DNA from: Candidatus Methanoperedens sp.
GTDB taxonomy: Archaea > Halobacteriota > Methanosarcinia > Methanosarcinales > Methanoperedenaceae
DNA length: 64,000 nt
NCBI GenBank assembly: GCA_027460525.1
Contig: JAPZAS010000024.1
Location: 62,001 to 126,000, forward strand
Direction: 5' to 3'
Under the pieces are notes generated by a model. That model was not told the DNA's origin. It did no database searches and was given only the letters and a program-made list of their open reading frames with translations. Both the position numbers and the translations under genes were made by a program. This document shows, piece after piece, positions 51,828 through 61,311 of the stretch; position 1 is the stretch's first letter; the number at the start of each line of letters is the position of its first letter.

Positions 51828-52682
51828 TTATTTCCTGTCTTCCTTATTACCTTTTAAAACCTTCACAAGCATCCGGATTGCATCAACAATATCGTATTCC
51901 GATGCTCCCCAGTGCACTACGGCTCCGTCTATACCGTTGATGTTCACCATACCCGATTTCTTGCTCTGGCAGCAGCGTGTGATAAATGGTTTTGTTGGCA
52001 TGTAGAGTTCTGTTTTGAGAGGGCACATGTTGATGTGCCTGTATGAAAGGCTGGGAAACCTGAGTTCAAAAATCTGTTTTGAGATGTCGCATCCAACAAG
52101 TGTGGAATTATCCTCGATATCGGTATCTGTGTCGATATATTTTCCTTTGAGTTCTGAAGCATAGCACGGGAAGACCATTTTTTTGCCCTCAAATTTATGG
52201 AGGTCGATCAGTTTTGTGGTAAATCTTATGTTGAGTTCGCCCAGTATGCCGCTCCTTACAAGCCTCTGTACGGCAAAGGCAAGCCACGGCGGCTCAGGAG
52301 GGGAAATATCTATAACCTCTATCTCCATAACCTCGTGAAGGCTTGGATCCTGCACGAAAGTGATATGCCTGTCCATGCCTTCAAAAATAACGGTGTTTAC
52401 GTTTCCTTTGCACATCAAAATGGCAGATTCAATAAGCCTCGTTCTATCGTGGGAATCAAGTTTTTCCTCGAATTTCTTTATCTCTTTACCTTTTGCCATA
52501 AGCTCAAGTGAAACAAGTTTTTTAAGCAGCCCCTCGCCTTCACTTTTTACACTATAGATTGTAAAGCCCGAAGGAAGGTCTGCAATCAGGTATTCTGTTG
52601 TAAAATATATGGGGCATCCTATACGCTGCGTCGGGTCTGCCCTTGTTACTCCCACGCTTTTATAATCCGCAGGAAATATCAT
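51828..52682 (-). CDS. Uncharacterised protein between leuD and leuB
   Basis: A 284-aa soluble protein. Visible features: [20 protein letters not shown] in the N-terminal third; [21 protein letters not shown] in the middle; [12 protein letters not shown]; and a Cys pair RCCQSKKSG before [21 protein letters not shown]. No family recognised. The start overlaps leuD's stop by 4 nt and the stop is 8 nt from leuB, so it belongs to the leucine operon and may be tied to its metabolism or regulation. Confidence 0.6.
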   Translation of the reverse strand: MIFPADYKSVGVTRADPTQRIGCPIYFTTEYLIADLPSGFTIYSVKSEGEGLLKKLVSLELMAKGKEIKKFEEKLDSHDRTRLIESAILMCKGNVNTVIFEGMDRHITFVQDPSLHEVMEIEVIDISPPEPPWLAFAVQRLVRSGILGELNIRFTTKLIDLHKFEGKKMVFPCYASELKGKYIDTDTDIEDNSTLVGCDISKQIFELRFPSLSYRHINMCPLKTELYMPTKPFITRCCQSKKSGMVNINGIDGAVVHWGASEYDIVDAIRMLVKVLKGNKEDRK

Positions 52683-53173
52683 ACGCTACCTTTTTTTCGA
52701 TGTTCCACAAGCCCGCCATCAGCCAATATCTCCCGCAGGAAATCGGGAAGTCGTTGAGCAGGATATGTTTTGTGTTCATGTTCCACAAGCCCTTCTGCAA
52801 GATCTATTTCGATAATATCTCCTTCATGGCAATCTATCGTTGCCTCGATAATCGGCAAGCCCACATTGATGGCATTCCGGAAGAATATTCTTGCGAAGGA
52901 TTCTGCCACGACACATGAAATACCTGCATGCTTTAACGCCAGCACCGCCTGTTCTCTGGATGAGCCGCATCCGAAGTTCCTGCCGGCAACGATTATATCG
53001 CCGATTTCCACTTTTTTTGAGAAAGAAGGGTCGATCCCTTCCATGGCATGAGTTGCGAATACGCTCATATCAGTGGTGCGCAGGTATTTTCCCGGGATGA
53101 TGACATCGGTATCGATGTTATCGCCGAATTTCCATACTCTTCCTGATATTCTTTTGATGGTTTTACCTTTCAT
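52679..53173 (-). CDS. leuD: 3-isopropylmalate dehydratase small subunit
   Basis: A 164-aa swivel-domain subunit of the aconitase family. [21 protein letters not shown] and the substrate-loop [22 protein letters not shown] are typical of the archaeal LeuD/AksE type. It works with LeuC, which is not in this window. First gene of the minus-strand leuD-unknown-leuB operon. Confidence 0.93.
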   Translation of the reverse strand: MKGKTIKRISGRVWKFGDNIDTDVIIPGKYLRTTDMSVFATHAMEGIDPSFSKKVEIGDIIVAGRNFGCGSSREQAVLALKHAGISCVVAESFARIFFRNAINVGLPIIEATIDCHEGDIIEIDLAEGLVEHEHKTYPAQRLPDFLREILADGGLVEHRKKGSV

Positions 53174-53232
53174 CGCTTGCTTGGTTATTGTTTACGGCAA
53201 GCATAATCATTTTGGTAAAAGGGCAAACAAAT

Positions 53233-53248
53233 CTTTTATACTTATAAG
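53233..53248 (+). promoter_or_regulatory. TATA promoter of the glycosylation operon
   Basis: CTTTTATACTTATAAG is centred about 33 nt before the aglB ATG, in the divergent space after leuD. GCAGGTCACC just before the ATG may be the ribosome site. Confidence 0.5.
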
Positions 53249-53272
53249 ATATTAGACCTTGCAGGTCACCGT

Positions 53273-55588
53273 ATGAATACGCTTTTCGCAGAAAAAAACA
53301 AAAATAAATTCCTGATTTTGATACTGCTTCTTGCTCTGGCTGTCAGGTTGTGGGTTTTTCCGGTTGTTTTTTCCAACGGGGGCGTAACCTTATTGGGAGC
53401 AGATACTTATTATCACGCCCGGCGCATATTAGCCACGGTTGCTAATTTTCCAAGCACCTTATCATTTGATTCGTACATCAACTTCCCTTATGGCGCAAGA
53501 ATTGGCTGGGCGCCGCTATACGACCAGTTTACAGCCCTGATTGCGCTCATGGTAGGAGTCGGCAGCCCGTCATTTTATACAATAGAGGCGACGGCAGCAT
53601 TCATCCCGCTCCTGCTTGGTGTATTAACAGTATACCTCGTATTCTTAATTACACAAAAACTCTTTGACTGGCGTGTGGGTCTCATAAGCGCTGGCATCTT
53701 TGCAATAACCCCTGCTCATGTGTATGTTTCATTTCTTGGATACGCAGACCATCATGTAGCTGAGACGTTAATTTCCACCGCTGACTATCTTTTATTAATT
53801 ATTGCACTGGAACATTTGCAAAAAAACAATATATCCTTTCGCAATTTTAAAACTGACATAATAAAAAATTCATCATATCCAGCACTTACAGGTATTGCAT
53901 TAGCAATCTCACTGTTCACATGGGAGGGGGCATCTATTTTTATTGGACTGATAGGAATATATATTCTTATTCAATTCATAATAGACAGGAGGTTGGAACG
54001 CAGTTCTGATTACCTTATTATAACAGGAGCCACGGCATTTCTTGTTTCCCTGTTGATCATAACACCTGTAGCCGTATCTCAGGGCATGGGATTTGACATT
54101 TTTAATTCTTACTTACCTTCCCTCTTCCATGTCGGATTCCTTGCAGTATTTTTTTTCTTATGCGTGTTGCTCGGTGTAATGCAACGACTGCAGTTCAAAA
54201 AATGGTGGTACAACCTGTTATTATTATTTTTAATACTTATCGCAGCGGTATTTTCCCTTGAAATCCTTTCCCCACAGTTTTATCAGTCATTGACCAACGG
54301 GATACAGTATCTTTTCGGCGGAGGGATACTTGCTACAATAGAGGAGGCACTGCCGCTTTTTAATACTCCCGAAGGCGGATTTACCTTAGATAATGTCTGG
54401 AGAGCCTTTACCCTCAGCTTTTTCATCGCTTTAATTTCTTTCATATATTTTATTTATAAAACCACGAAGGAAAAATATCCCTTCAAGGCGGTATTTTTAA
54501 TCGTCTGGACTTTAATTGTACTGGTGCTTACGATTCTACAGAGGCGGTTTATCTATTTATTTGCTGTAAATGTTGCAATATTTTCAGCATATTTTATCAT
54601 TGCTGCAGCAAAACAATTCGCACATGTAGAGGAGAAAGAGGCAACAACTCCCAAGAAAAAACGAAAAAAGCAGCGGCAATATAATTCAGAAACCAATAAA
54701 GGGCTAATAATTGGTATATCACTGCTTTTTCTTCTCACTGCCCCCAATATCCCCATCATAAAATACTATGCAGAAGGCATAGCTGCGCCTGACCAGGATT
54801 TGCGGGATTCGTTTAAATGGCTGAAGGACAATTCGCCGCCAACGAGTTACTATTATGCCCCCGACAAACCCGCCGAATACGGAGTGATGAGCTGGTGGGA
54901 TTACGGCAACTGGATTTTATATCTCTCGCAGCGACCCGTGGTATCTAATAATTTCCAAACCGGTATCGATGACGCAGCGCACTTTTTAATAACGCCAGAT
55001 GAAAAAGCAGCAGATGACATACTTAACAAAAGGAAAGTCCGTTTTATAGTAACAGATGCCCAGATGCTTAAACTGAAATTCAGCTCGATAGCAATGCTTG
55101 CCGGCAGGGATCCTCTGGATTATTATGGAACTTCAGATGGGGCACCGATACGCAGCGTAAATAATGAAAATGGCAATTTCTTCGCAACGATGTTATCAAG
55201 ACTCCACGTTTTTGACGGGGATGGGTTAAGCCATTATCGCCTGATTTATGAATCGAATACCACTGCCATCAGGAACCCGGATATAAAATATGTAAAAATT
55301 TTTGAGTATGTGCCAGGGGCTACGCTCTCAGGGCGCGCAGGCGATGGGGAGGTTAAAGTAACTCTGAATGTCATGACCAATCAGGGCAGGACGTTCGTCT
55401 ATACCCAGCGGGCGGTTGCAATGAACGGGAACTATGAGATTAAAGTCCCATACTCTACACAGGGAGGCAAATACGGCACTAAACCCTCGGGTGATTATAT
55501 CATCCAGAACGCCAATGTATCAAAAATGGTAGCGGTCAGTGAACAGGACGTGCTGGATGGGAGAAGGCTTCAGGTGGATTTAATTTAA
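53273..55588 (+). CDS. aglB: Oligosaccharyltransferase STT3/AglB
   Basis: A 771-aa membrane enzyme that moves a lipid-linked glycan to Asn in N-x-S/T sequons outside the cell. About 12 hydrophobic helices fill the first 480 residues. The first external loop has LLGADTYYHARR with the catalytic Asp; a second D-H pair is in GYADHHVAETL. The periplasm-like domain has the signature MSWWDYGNWI near residue 545. The sequon-rich surface proteins at 40-51 kb are likely substrates. First gene of the envelope operon. Confidence 0.94.
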   Translation: MNTLFAEKNKNKFLILILLLALAVRLWVFPVVFSNGGVTLLGADTYYHARRILATVANFPSTLSFDSYINFPYGARIGWAPLYDQFTALIALMVGVGSPSFYTIEATAAFIPLLLGVLTVYLVFLITQKLFDWRVGLISAGIFAITPAHVYVSFLGYADHHVAETLISTADYLLLIIALEHLQKNNISFRNFKTDIIKNSSYPALTGIALAISLFTWEGASIFIGLIGIYILIQFIIDRRLERSSDYLIITGATAFLVSLLIITPVAVSQGMGFDIFNSYLPSLFHVGFLAVFFFLCVLLGVMQRLQFKKWWYNLLLLFLILIAAVFSLEILSPQFYQSLTNGIQYLFGGGILATIEEALPLFNTPEGGFTLDNVWRAFTLSFFIALISFIYFIYKTTKEKYPFKAVFLIVWTLIVLVLTILQRRFIYLFAVNVAIFSAYFIIAAAKQFAHVEEKEATTPKKKRKKQRQYNSETNKGLIIGISLLFLLTAPNIPIIKYYAEGIAAPDQDLRDSFKWLKDNSPPTSYYYAPDKPAEYGVMSWWDYGNWILYLSQRPVVSNNFQTGIDDAAHFLITPDEKAADDILNKRKVRFIVTDAQMLKLKFSSIAMLAGRDPLDYYGTSDGAPIRSVNNENGNFFATMLSRLHVFDGDGLSHYRLIYESNTTAIRNPDIKYVKIFEYVPGATLSGRAGDGEVKVTLNVMTNQGRTFVYTQRAVAMNGNYEIKVPYSTQGGKYGTKPSGDYIIQNANVSKMVAVSEQDVLDGRRLQVDLI

Positions 55589-55633
55589 CATAAGAGCGAA
55601 CTGGCAGAAAAGGTTTTTAGACATCATGGCATC

Positions 55634-56770
55634 TTGAGTATCATGAGTCCGGTATCTGTTATAATCCCCTGCATGAACGAGGAAAAAACAATCGGGGCCG
55701 TCATTAGTAAAGCTAAATCGACCTTAATGCAGGAGGGACTGGAAGGGGAAATAATAGTATCAGATAATTCCACAGATAATTCAAGGGATATCGCCAGAAA
55801 GATGGGAGCTAAAATTATAATTCCTCAAAAAAACGGATACGGTAGCGCCTACTTGGAAGGTATCAGGCATGCTAAAGGAACATATCTTATACTGGCTGAT
55901 GCCGACGATACCTACGACCTGAAAGAGATGCCCGGGTTATTAAAACCCCTGCTTTCAGGCGAAGCCGACTTCGTCATGGGCACACGGTTGAAGGGGGAAA
56001 TCAAGAAAAACTCCATGCCCTGGCTGCACAGGTACATCGGGAATCCTTTGTTGACAGGAACCCTGAACTGGCTTTTTAAAACAAAATTGAGCGACGCCCA
56101 TTGCGGTATGCGCGCCATAACAAGAGACGCTTATGAAAAGCTTGATATGAAAAGCGAAGGGATGGAATTTGCAAGCGAAATGATAATTGAAGCTGCAAAG
56201 AAAAAACTTCGAATAACCGAAGTACCTATCACCTATTATCCAAGACAAACACCTTCCAAGCTCCACTCCTGGGGCGATGGATGGCGGCATCTGCGCTTCA
56301 TGATGCTTTATAATCCAACCCCCTTTTTCTACTTTCCGGGTTTATTATTATTCGCACTCGGCGCATTTATGACCCTTGCCCTGCGGCTGCGGGGCAATGT
56401 GGAGATAACCGGACTCCATTCCTTCATTCTGGGCAGCATGCTTGCGATAATAGGAACGCAGATGATAGCTACGGGCAGTTATATGAAAGTTTACGGAATA
56501 ATTCATAATAAAATAGAGAAAGACGGATTGACCGCAAAAATCCTGGATTATCATTCTCTTGAACTCGGGCTTGTGCTCGGGTTATTATTGTTCTTCGCAG
56601 GGATAGTTTTAGGTTCAAATATTCTCTTCAAATGGATCTCCTCAGGATATGGTTCCCTTTCAGAAGTGGGAAATGCAGTAATCTCCATGGTGCTCGCTGC
56701 GCTCGGCATCCAGATAATCTTTTCAGCGCTCATTATCAGCATTTTTATGTTAGAAAAAAAGGATACATGA
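55634..56770 (+). CDS. Glycosyltransferase family 2, dolichol-phosphate-sugar synthase-like
   Basis: A 378-aa protein with an N-terminal GT-A domain: VSVIIPCMNEEKTIGAVI, VSDNSTDNSRDIARKMGAKI and LILADADDTYDL (DxD). SDAHCGMRAITRDAYEKL follows. From residue 240 on it has four hydrophobic helices. It most likely charges dolichol phosphate with a sugar for AglB. Its TGA stop is part of the ATGA that begins the 23-bp palindromic micro-ORF. Confidence 0.88.
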   Translation: MSIMSPVSVIIPCMNEEKTIGAVISKAKSTLMQEGLEGEIIVSDNSTDNSRDIARKMGAKIIIPQKNGYGSAYLEGIRHAKGTYLILADADDTYDLKEMPGLLKPLLSGEADFVMGTRLKGEIKKNSMPWLHRYIGNPLLTGTLNWLFKTKLSDAHCGMRAITRDAYEKLDMKSEGMEFASEMIIEAAKKKLRITEVPITYYPRQTPSKLHSWGDGWRHLRFMMLYNPTPFFYFPGLLLFALGAFMTLALRLRGNVEITGLHSFILGSMLAIIGTQMIATGSYMKVYGIIHNKIEKDGLTAKILDYHSLELGLVLGLLLFFAGIVLGSNILFKWISSGYGSLSEVGNAVISMVLAALGIQIIFSALIISIFMLEKKDT

Positions 56771-56793
56771 AAAACTTTAGGAAAGTTTTATGA
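56767..56793 (+). other. 8-codon micro-ORF formed by a single palindromic module between ATGA overlaps
   Basis: ATGA at 56767 contains the stop of the upstream gene, and ATGA at 56790 the start of the next. Between them is the perfect palindrome AAAACTTTAGGAAAGTTTT (8-bp arms, 3-bp loop). Reading from the first ATG gives MKNFRKVL and a stop at 56791-56793. Removing the 19-bp palindrome and one ATGA restores a plain 4-bp overlap of the two glycosyltransferase genes. Confidence 0.8.
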
Positions 56794-57938
56794 AACTCGC
56801 TTTCGTCTACGATGCTGTTTATCCCTGGGTAAAAGGGGGCGCAGAGAAACGTATATACGAACTTGGAAAAAGGCTTGCAAAAGAGGGTAACGAAGTCCAT
56901 GTTTTTGGGGTTAAGTGGTGGGAAGGCGGCGATATGATAAAGAACGAAGGCATGGTGCTGCACGGCGTTTGCAGGCGGATGGAGCTATACGTTAACGGCA
57001 GGCGCTCAATTCCCGAGGCGGTAATATTCTCATTTAAGCTTTTCCTTCCTCTGATTAGAGAAAAATATGATGTGATTGATGTCAGCGCATTCCCGTATTT
57101 TTCATGTTTTACCGTGAAACTCGTATCGATTCTCAGGAGAACTCCTATGATAACCACGTGGCATGAGGTGTGGGGGGATTACTGGTATGAATATTTAGGG
57201 TGGTGGGGTTTTTTTGGGAAGGTAGTAGAATTTTTTGCATCGAAATTGCCTTATATGTCAATCGCGGTGTCGGCTTTGACGAAAAGGAATCTCAGGTTAC
57301 TCGGGGTCAAGGATGAAAACGTACATATCATACCAAACGGTATCGAATTAAAAAGGATTGCCGAAATAATGCCATCACCCGATGAATGCGATATAATATT
57401 TACAGGGCGGCTTATCAGGGAGAAGAACGTGGATGTATTGCTTCAAGCTGTGGGTTATGTTAAGGAAACTATACCAGATGTTAAATGCCACATCATAGGC
57501 GATGGACCTGAGAACGAAAAGCTTGCCGGGCTTGCTGTGGAGCATGGACTTCTGGGTAACGTCAGGTTCTTTGGGTTCATGGGTTATGAGGAGGTGATAG
57601 CGAGGATCAAGTCCTCAAAAATACTGGTGCTGCCCTCCAGCCGCGAAGGGTTCGGAATGGTGGTAATAGAGGCTTTTGCTTGCGGGGTTCCTGTCATCAC
57701 GGTCAAAGGAGAGCGCAACGCCGCCTCTTCGCTTGTTAGCGAAAAAACCGGCTTGGTGGTGAACCTTGATGCGGAAGAACTTGGCAGTGCTATAAGCACA
57801 TTAATCGGGAATGACGTATTTCGTGAAAAGCTGGCTGCGTCCGCTATGGATGCTGCCCAGGAATATGATTGGGACAGGATAGTCAGACAGGCATCATGCA
57901 TGTACGAAGAACATTTATTAAAATCGATGAGAACATAA
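56790..57938 (+). CDS. Glycosyltransferase family 4
   Basis: A 382-aa GT-B enzyme: MKLAFVYDAVYPWVKGGAEKR opens the N-terminal domain (G-G-A-E loop). The C-terminal domain has IIFTGRLIREKNVDVLL, CHIIGDGPENEKL and SSREGFGMVVIEAFACGVPVI, with the E-x7-E motif that binds the sugar nucleotide. Cytosolic or membrane-associated; it would extend the lipid-linked glycan or O-antigen-like polymer. The acceptor is unknown. Ends 2 nt before the next gene. Confidence 0.9.
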   Translation: MKLAFVYDAVYPWVKGGAEKRIYELGKRLAKEGNEVHVFGVKWWEGGDMIKNEGMVLHGVCRRMELYVNGRRSIPEAVIFSFKLFLPLIREKYDVIDVSAFPYFSCFTVKLVSILRRTPMITTWHEVWGDYWYEYLGWWGFFGKVVEFFASKLPYMSIAVSALTKRNLRLLGVKDENVHIIPNGIELKRIAEIMPSPDECDIIFTGRLIREKNVDVLLQAVGYVKETIPDVKCHIIGDGPENEKLAGLAVEHGLLGNVRFFGFMGYEEVIARIKSSKILVLPSSREGFGMVVIEAFACGVPVITVKGERNAASSLVSEKTGLVVNLDAEELGSAISTLIGNDVFREKLAASAMDAAQEYDWDRIVRQASCMYEEHLLKSMRT

Positions 57939-57940
57939 GA

Positions 57941-59041
57941 ATGATGAAAATCGCAATTTTACATGACTACATCGGAGCAATCGGCGGCGGCGAGAAGCTG
58001 GTGCTTAGCCTTGCCCGCGGGCTTGGTGCGGATGTGATTACCACGGATGTGGATGAGGATGCTATTAATAAGATGGGGTTTGAGGATGTTACCATCATAA
58101 GCCTTGGCAGAACAATCAAAATACCTCAGCTCAAGCAAATCTCTGCATCTTTAAGATTTGCACTGTGCGATTTTTCAAAGGAATATGATTTTTTTATTTT
58201 TTCTGGCAACTGGGCGCATTTTGCTGCGAGAAGGCATAAGCCGAATCTGTACTATTGTCATACGCCGGTGAGGGCTTTTTATGATCTATACGATGTTTTC
58301 CTGGAGAGGCAGTTATTTTTTAATTCTATATTGTTCCAATTCTGGGTGAAATTATATAGGCGGCTGTATGAATATTATATGACCAAGGTTTGTCGGATCG
58401 TAGCTAATTCTATCAGCACTCAAAAACGAATTAAAAAATATCTGAACAGAACTTCGAAGGTAATTTATCCCCCCATCGATGTGTCCAGATTCAGATTTGA
58501 ATATTATGGGGATTTCTGGCTATCTGTAAATCGCCTGTATCCTGAAAAGCGTGTGGAATTACAGATCGAAGCTTTCAGGCAATTATCAGAGGAACGATTG
58601 CTGATTGTAGGTGGATATGCCGAGGCAGATCATGCATCTGCGTACGCAACCAGCCTGCAGAAAAATCTACCTGATAACGTGAAATTGCTTGGCACAGTGC
58701 GGGAGGAAGAATTAATACAACTATATGCGCGTTGCAAAGGATTCATAATTACATCCATTGACGAGGATTTTGGGATGGCGCCTGTTGAGGCTATGGCTTC
58801 TGGAAAACCGGTTGTTTGTATGAAAGAAGGCGGATGTTTAGAAACCATTGTGGACGGCTCAACGGGATTACTTGTCACTCCAGCTGTATCCGAGATTGTT
58901 AACGCCATAAATATCGTCTCCAGAGCACCATTTAAGTATAAAGAAAAATGTATCGAACAATCCAGGAAATTTGATTTAGATATCTTTCTGAATGAGATTA
59001 CAAAAGAAATTGAAGCAGCAATGCCGGTTGCTAAAATATGA
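57941..59041 (+). CDS. Glycosyltransferase family 4
   Basis: About 366 aa. Start at ATG 57941, two nt after the upstream stop; the longer frame upstream is within the previous gene. AILHDYIGAIGGGEKLVLSLA opens, with HTPVRAFYDLYDVF and IRVANSIS-type (RIVANSISTQKRIKKYL) segments, then LSVNRLYPEKRVELQIEAF and SIDEDFGMAPVEAMASGKPVV (donor site E-x7-E). Resembles mannosyltransferases of O-antigen clusters (WbdA/WbaZ kind); specificity inferred only. Confidence 0.88.
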   Translation: MMKIAILHDYIGAIGGGEKLVLSLARGLGADVITTDVDEDAINKMGFEDVTIISLGRTIKIPQLKQISASLRFALCDFSKEYDFFIFSGNWAHFAARRHKPNLYYCHTPVRAFYDLYDVFLERQLFFNSILFQFWVKLYRRLYEYYMTKVCRIVANSISTQKRIKKYLNRTSKVIYPPIDVSRFRFEYYGDFWLSVNRLYPEKRVELQIEAFRQLSEERLLIVGGYAEADHASAYATSLQKNLPDNVKLLGTVREEELIQLYARCKGFIITSIDEDFGMAPVEAMASGKPVVCMKEGGCLETIVDGSTGLLVTPAVSEIVNAINIVSRAPFKYKEKCIEQSRKFDLDIFLNEITKEIEAAMPVAKI

Positions 59042-60024
59042 ACATTCTGGTTTCGGTTATAATAGTCAATTATAATGGCAGGGCATTTTTAGAGAAATGT
59101 CTTTCTTCCCTGCTGGCTCAATCGTATCATGACGTTGAAATTATTCTTGTGGATAATGCATCAAGTGACGACTCCATAGAATATCTAAGGAAAGAATTCC
59201 CATCCGTTAAAATAATTGCTAACAAAGAAAATGCAGGATTTGCAAAAGGGATTAATATCGGGATAAAAGCCGCGAATGGGGAACTGATAGCGACGTTGAA
59301 CAACGATACAGCGGTCTCAGCTCAATGGTTAGAAGAACTGGTAAAAGCTTTAACTTCCAGAGAAAACATAGGGATGTGTGCATCGAAGATGCTTTTTATG
59401 AAGAATCCTGAATTCATAAATTCTACAGGTATCTGCATTTCAAGAAGCGGGGCATGCTGGGATAGAGGTATGTTCGAGCGTGACGTGGGACAATATGAAT
59501 CTGTCGAGGAAGTATTTGGTCCATGCGCAGGCGCTGCTATTTATCGGAAAGCGATGCTTGAAGAAATTGGATTATTTGATGAAGATTTTTATGCATATAT
59601 GGAAGATGCTGACCTGGCATTCAGGGGAAGGCTTGCAGGATGGAAGTGCCTCTATGTCCCACATGCTGTAGTTTATCACATTCATGGTGGAACAGGAGGT
59701 TATGCAAGTAACTATACCATTTATTATGGGAATAGGAACATAATCTGGAACTCTTTTAAAAATTTTCCCACTCAATTGCTGATCACCTCTCTGCCCTGGA
59801 TTATTGGCAGGAACATCGCGGTGATACCATTCTATATTTTAAATGGACATGCTAATATAATCCTGCGATCCAAAATTGATGCCATTCGGGGTATCCCAAA
59901 AATGATAGCCAAGAGATCTAACTACCCGATAAATAAAGATGGGATTAATATATTCGTACAAACATGGGCTAAGATCCATGGTCATCCGGACAGAGTACTT
60001 TTAAATAATAAACTGCTGAATTAG
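59038..60024 (+). CDS. Glycosyltransferase family 2, rhamnosyltransferase-like
   Basis: A 328-aa enzyme overlapping the previous gene by ATGA. VSVIIVNYNGRAFLEKCLSSLL, LVDNASSDDSIEYL and ATLNNDTAVSAQWLEEL form the GT-A donor site. FGPCAGAAIYRKAMLEEIGLFDEDFYAYMEDADLAFR matches the WbbL-like rhamnosyltransferase group, which fits with the dTDP-rhamnose genes that follow. There is a moderately hydrophobic stretch near residue 255. Confidence 0.88.
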   Translation: MNILVSVIIVNYNGRAFLEKCLSSLLAQSYHDVEIILVDNASSDDSIEYLRKEFPSVKIIANKENAGFAKGINIGIKAANGELIATLNNDTAVSAQWLEELVKALTSRENIGMCASKMLFMKNPEFINSTGICISRSGACWDRGMFERDVGQYESVEEVFGPCAGAAIYRKAMLEEIGLFDEDFYAYMEDADLAFRGRLAGWKCLYVPHAVVYHIHGGTGGYASNYTIYYGNRNIIWNSFKNFPTQLLITSLPWIIGRNIAVIPFYILNGHANIILRSKIDAIRGIPKMIAKRSNYPINKDGINIFVQTWAKIHGHPDRVLLNNKLLN

Positions 60025-60034
60025 ACAATTATTT

Positions 60035-61099
60035 ATGAAAGCTTTAATATTAAGCGGCGGCAAAGGAACTCGACTGCGACCTTTAACCTTCACCACAGCG
60101 AAGCAACTTATTCCCGTGGCTAATAAACCTATTCTTGGTTATGTCCTCGACCAAACATCCCAGGCGGGAATAAAGGATACAGGTATAATAATTGCACCTG
60201 AGACAGGTGAATATGTCAAAGACTACGTAAAAGATGGCTCTCCGTGGGGAATAAAAGTTACATATATGCCTCAAGAACCTCTTGGTCTGGCTCATGCTGT
60301 AAAAACTGCGAGAAATTTCCTGGGAAACGAATCATTCGTAATGTGCCTGGGGGATAACCTTCTCGGAAAAGGGATAAATAATCTTGTGGATAAATTTAAC
60401 CTGGAAAAACTGGACGCTTTGATATTACTCAAAGAAGTTGAAAATCCAGGCAGTTTCGGGGTAGCGGTATTAGATAAAAAAGGAAATGTCATCAAACTCA
60501 TAGAAAAACCAAAAGAACCCCCCAGTAATTTAGCATTGGTGGGGGTGTATATATTTTCTCCAAGAATCCACGAAGCTATTGAGAGAATAAAACCTTCATT
60601 GCGCAATGAACTTGAGATTACGGATGCCATACAGGAATTAATCAATATGGGATGCAATGTTAAAAGCGAGATTCTCAACTCCTGGTGGCTTGATACAGGG
60701 AAAAAGGATGATATTTTAACAGCAAACAGTATCGTTCTGGATGAATATGTTAAAAATGAAATAAATGGGAGCCTGGATAATAAAAGTAAAGTTACAGGAA
60801 GGATAAAAATCGACACGGGTACCGTTGTTGTAAACAGCAGAATCCGCGGTCCTGTAGCGATAGGTAAGAACGCTCATATTGAGAACTCCTTCATAGGACC
60901 GTATACCAGTATAGGAGATAATACTAATATTTCCGATTCATCCATTGAACATTGTGTCATTCTCAATAACGTTCAGGTCAAAGGAATAGAGAGGCTGGAG
61001 GACAGTTTACTTGGAAAGGATGCAAAAGTTTTAAAAAACCATACCGGTCATAAAGCACTTAGATTGATGATAGGGGATTATTCGGAGATAGAGGTATGA
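60035..61099 (+). CDS. rmlA: Glucose-1-phosphate thymidylyltransferase, archaeal long form
   Basis: A 354-aa nucleotidyltransferase: LILSGGKGTRLRPLTFTTAKQL (nucleotide loop), FVMCLGDNLLGKG, LVGVYIFSPRIHEAIERIKPS and SWWLDTGKKDDIL. The C-terminal 100 residues form a left-handed beta helix (NSRIRGPVAIGKNAHIENS), as in the long RmlA/RfbA of archaea and actinobacteria. It makes dTDP-glucose, the first step to dTDP-L-rhamnose. Its stop lies in the ATGA at the start of the palindromic bridge. Confidence 0.92.
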   Translation: MKALILSGGKGTRLRPLTFTTAKQLIPVANKPILGYVLDQTSQAGIKDTGIIIAPETGEYVKDYVKDGSPWGIKVTYMPQEPLGLAHAVKTARNFLGNESFVMCLGDNLLGKGINNLVDKFNLEKLDALILLKEVENPGSFGVAVLDKKGNVIKLIEKPKEPPSNLALVGVYIFSPRIHEAIERIKPSLRNELEITDAIQELINMGCNVKSEILNSWWLDTGKKDDILTANSIVLDEYVKNEINGSLDNKSKVTGRIKIDTGTVVVNSRIRGPVAIGKNAHIENSFIGPYTSIGDNTNISDSSIEHCVILNNVQVKGIERLEDSLLGKDAKVLKNHTGHKALRLMIGDYSEIEV

Positions 61100-61311
61100 A
61101 AAACTTTAAGAAAGTTTTATCAAGGAACTTTGGAAAAGTTCCATCAAACGCGGGGTATGCTTTGCATACCCCAACACAGCGTGAACCGATGTTTCGGTTC
61201 TCAAACGACGGGTATGGCACGCCATACCCGAACACGCCCTCCCGAGGCGTGACTCGGGAAGGGGTATGCGCCATACCCCTATACGTCATAAAGGGGCGTA
61301 ACCCTTTATGA
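61096..61311 (+). other. Stop-free array of palindromic modules bridging rmlA and rmlC
   Basis: A 216-bp stretch from the ATGA at 61096 to the ATGA at 61308. It is made of at least seven hairpins in a row: AACTTTAAGAAAGTT, AACTTTGGAAAAGTT, GGGGTATGCTTTGCATACCC, GAACCGATGTTTCGGTTC, GGGTATGGCACGCCATACCC, CCTCCCGAGGCGTGACTCGG, GGGGTATGCGCCATACCCC and CATAAAGG..CCTTTATG. Yet one frame stays open for 71 codons (MKNFKKVLSRNFGKV ...) and overlaps both flanking genes by 4 nt. The peptide has no known domain. I treat it as a repeat that keeps translational coupling, not as a normal gene. Confidence 0.8.
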
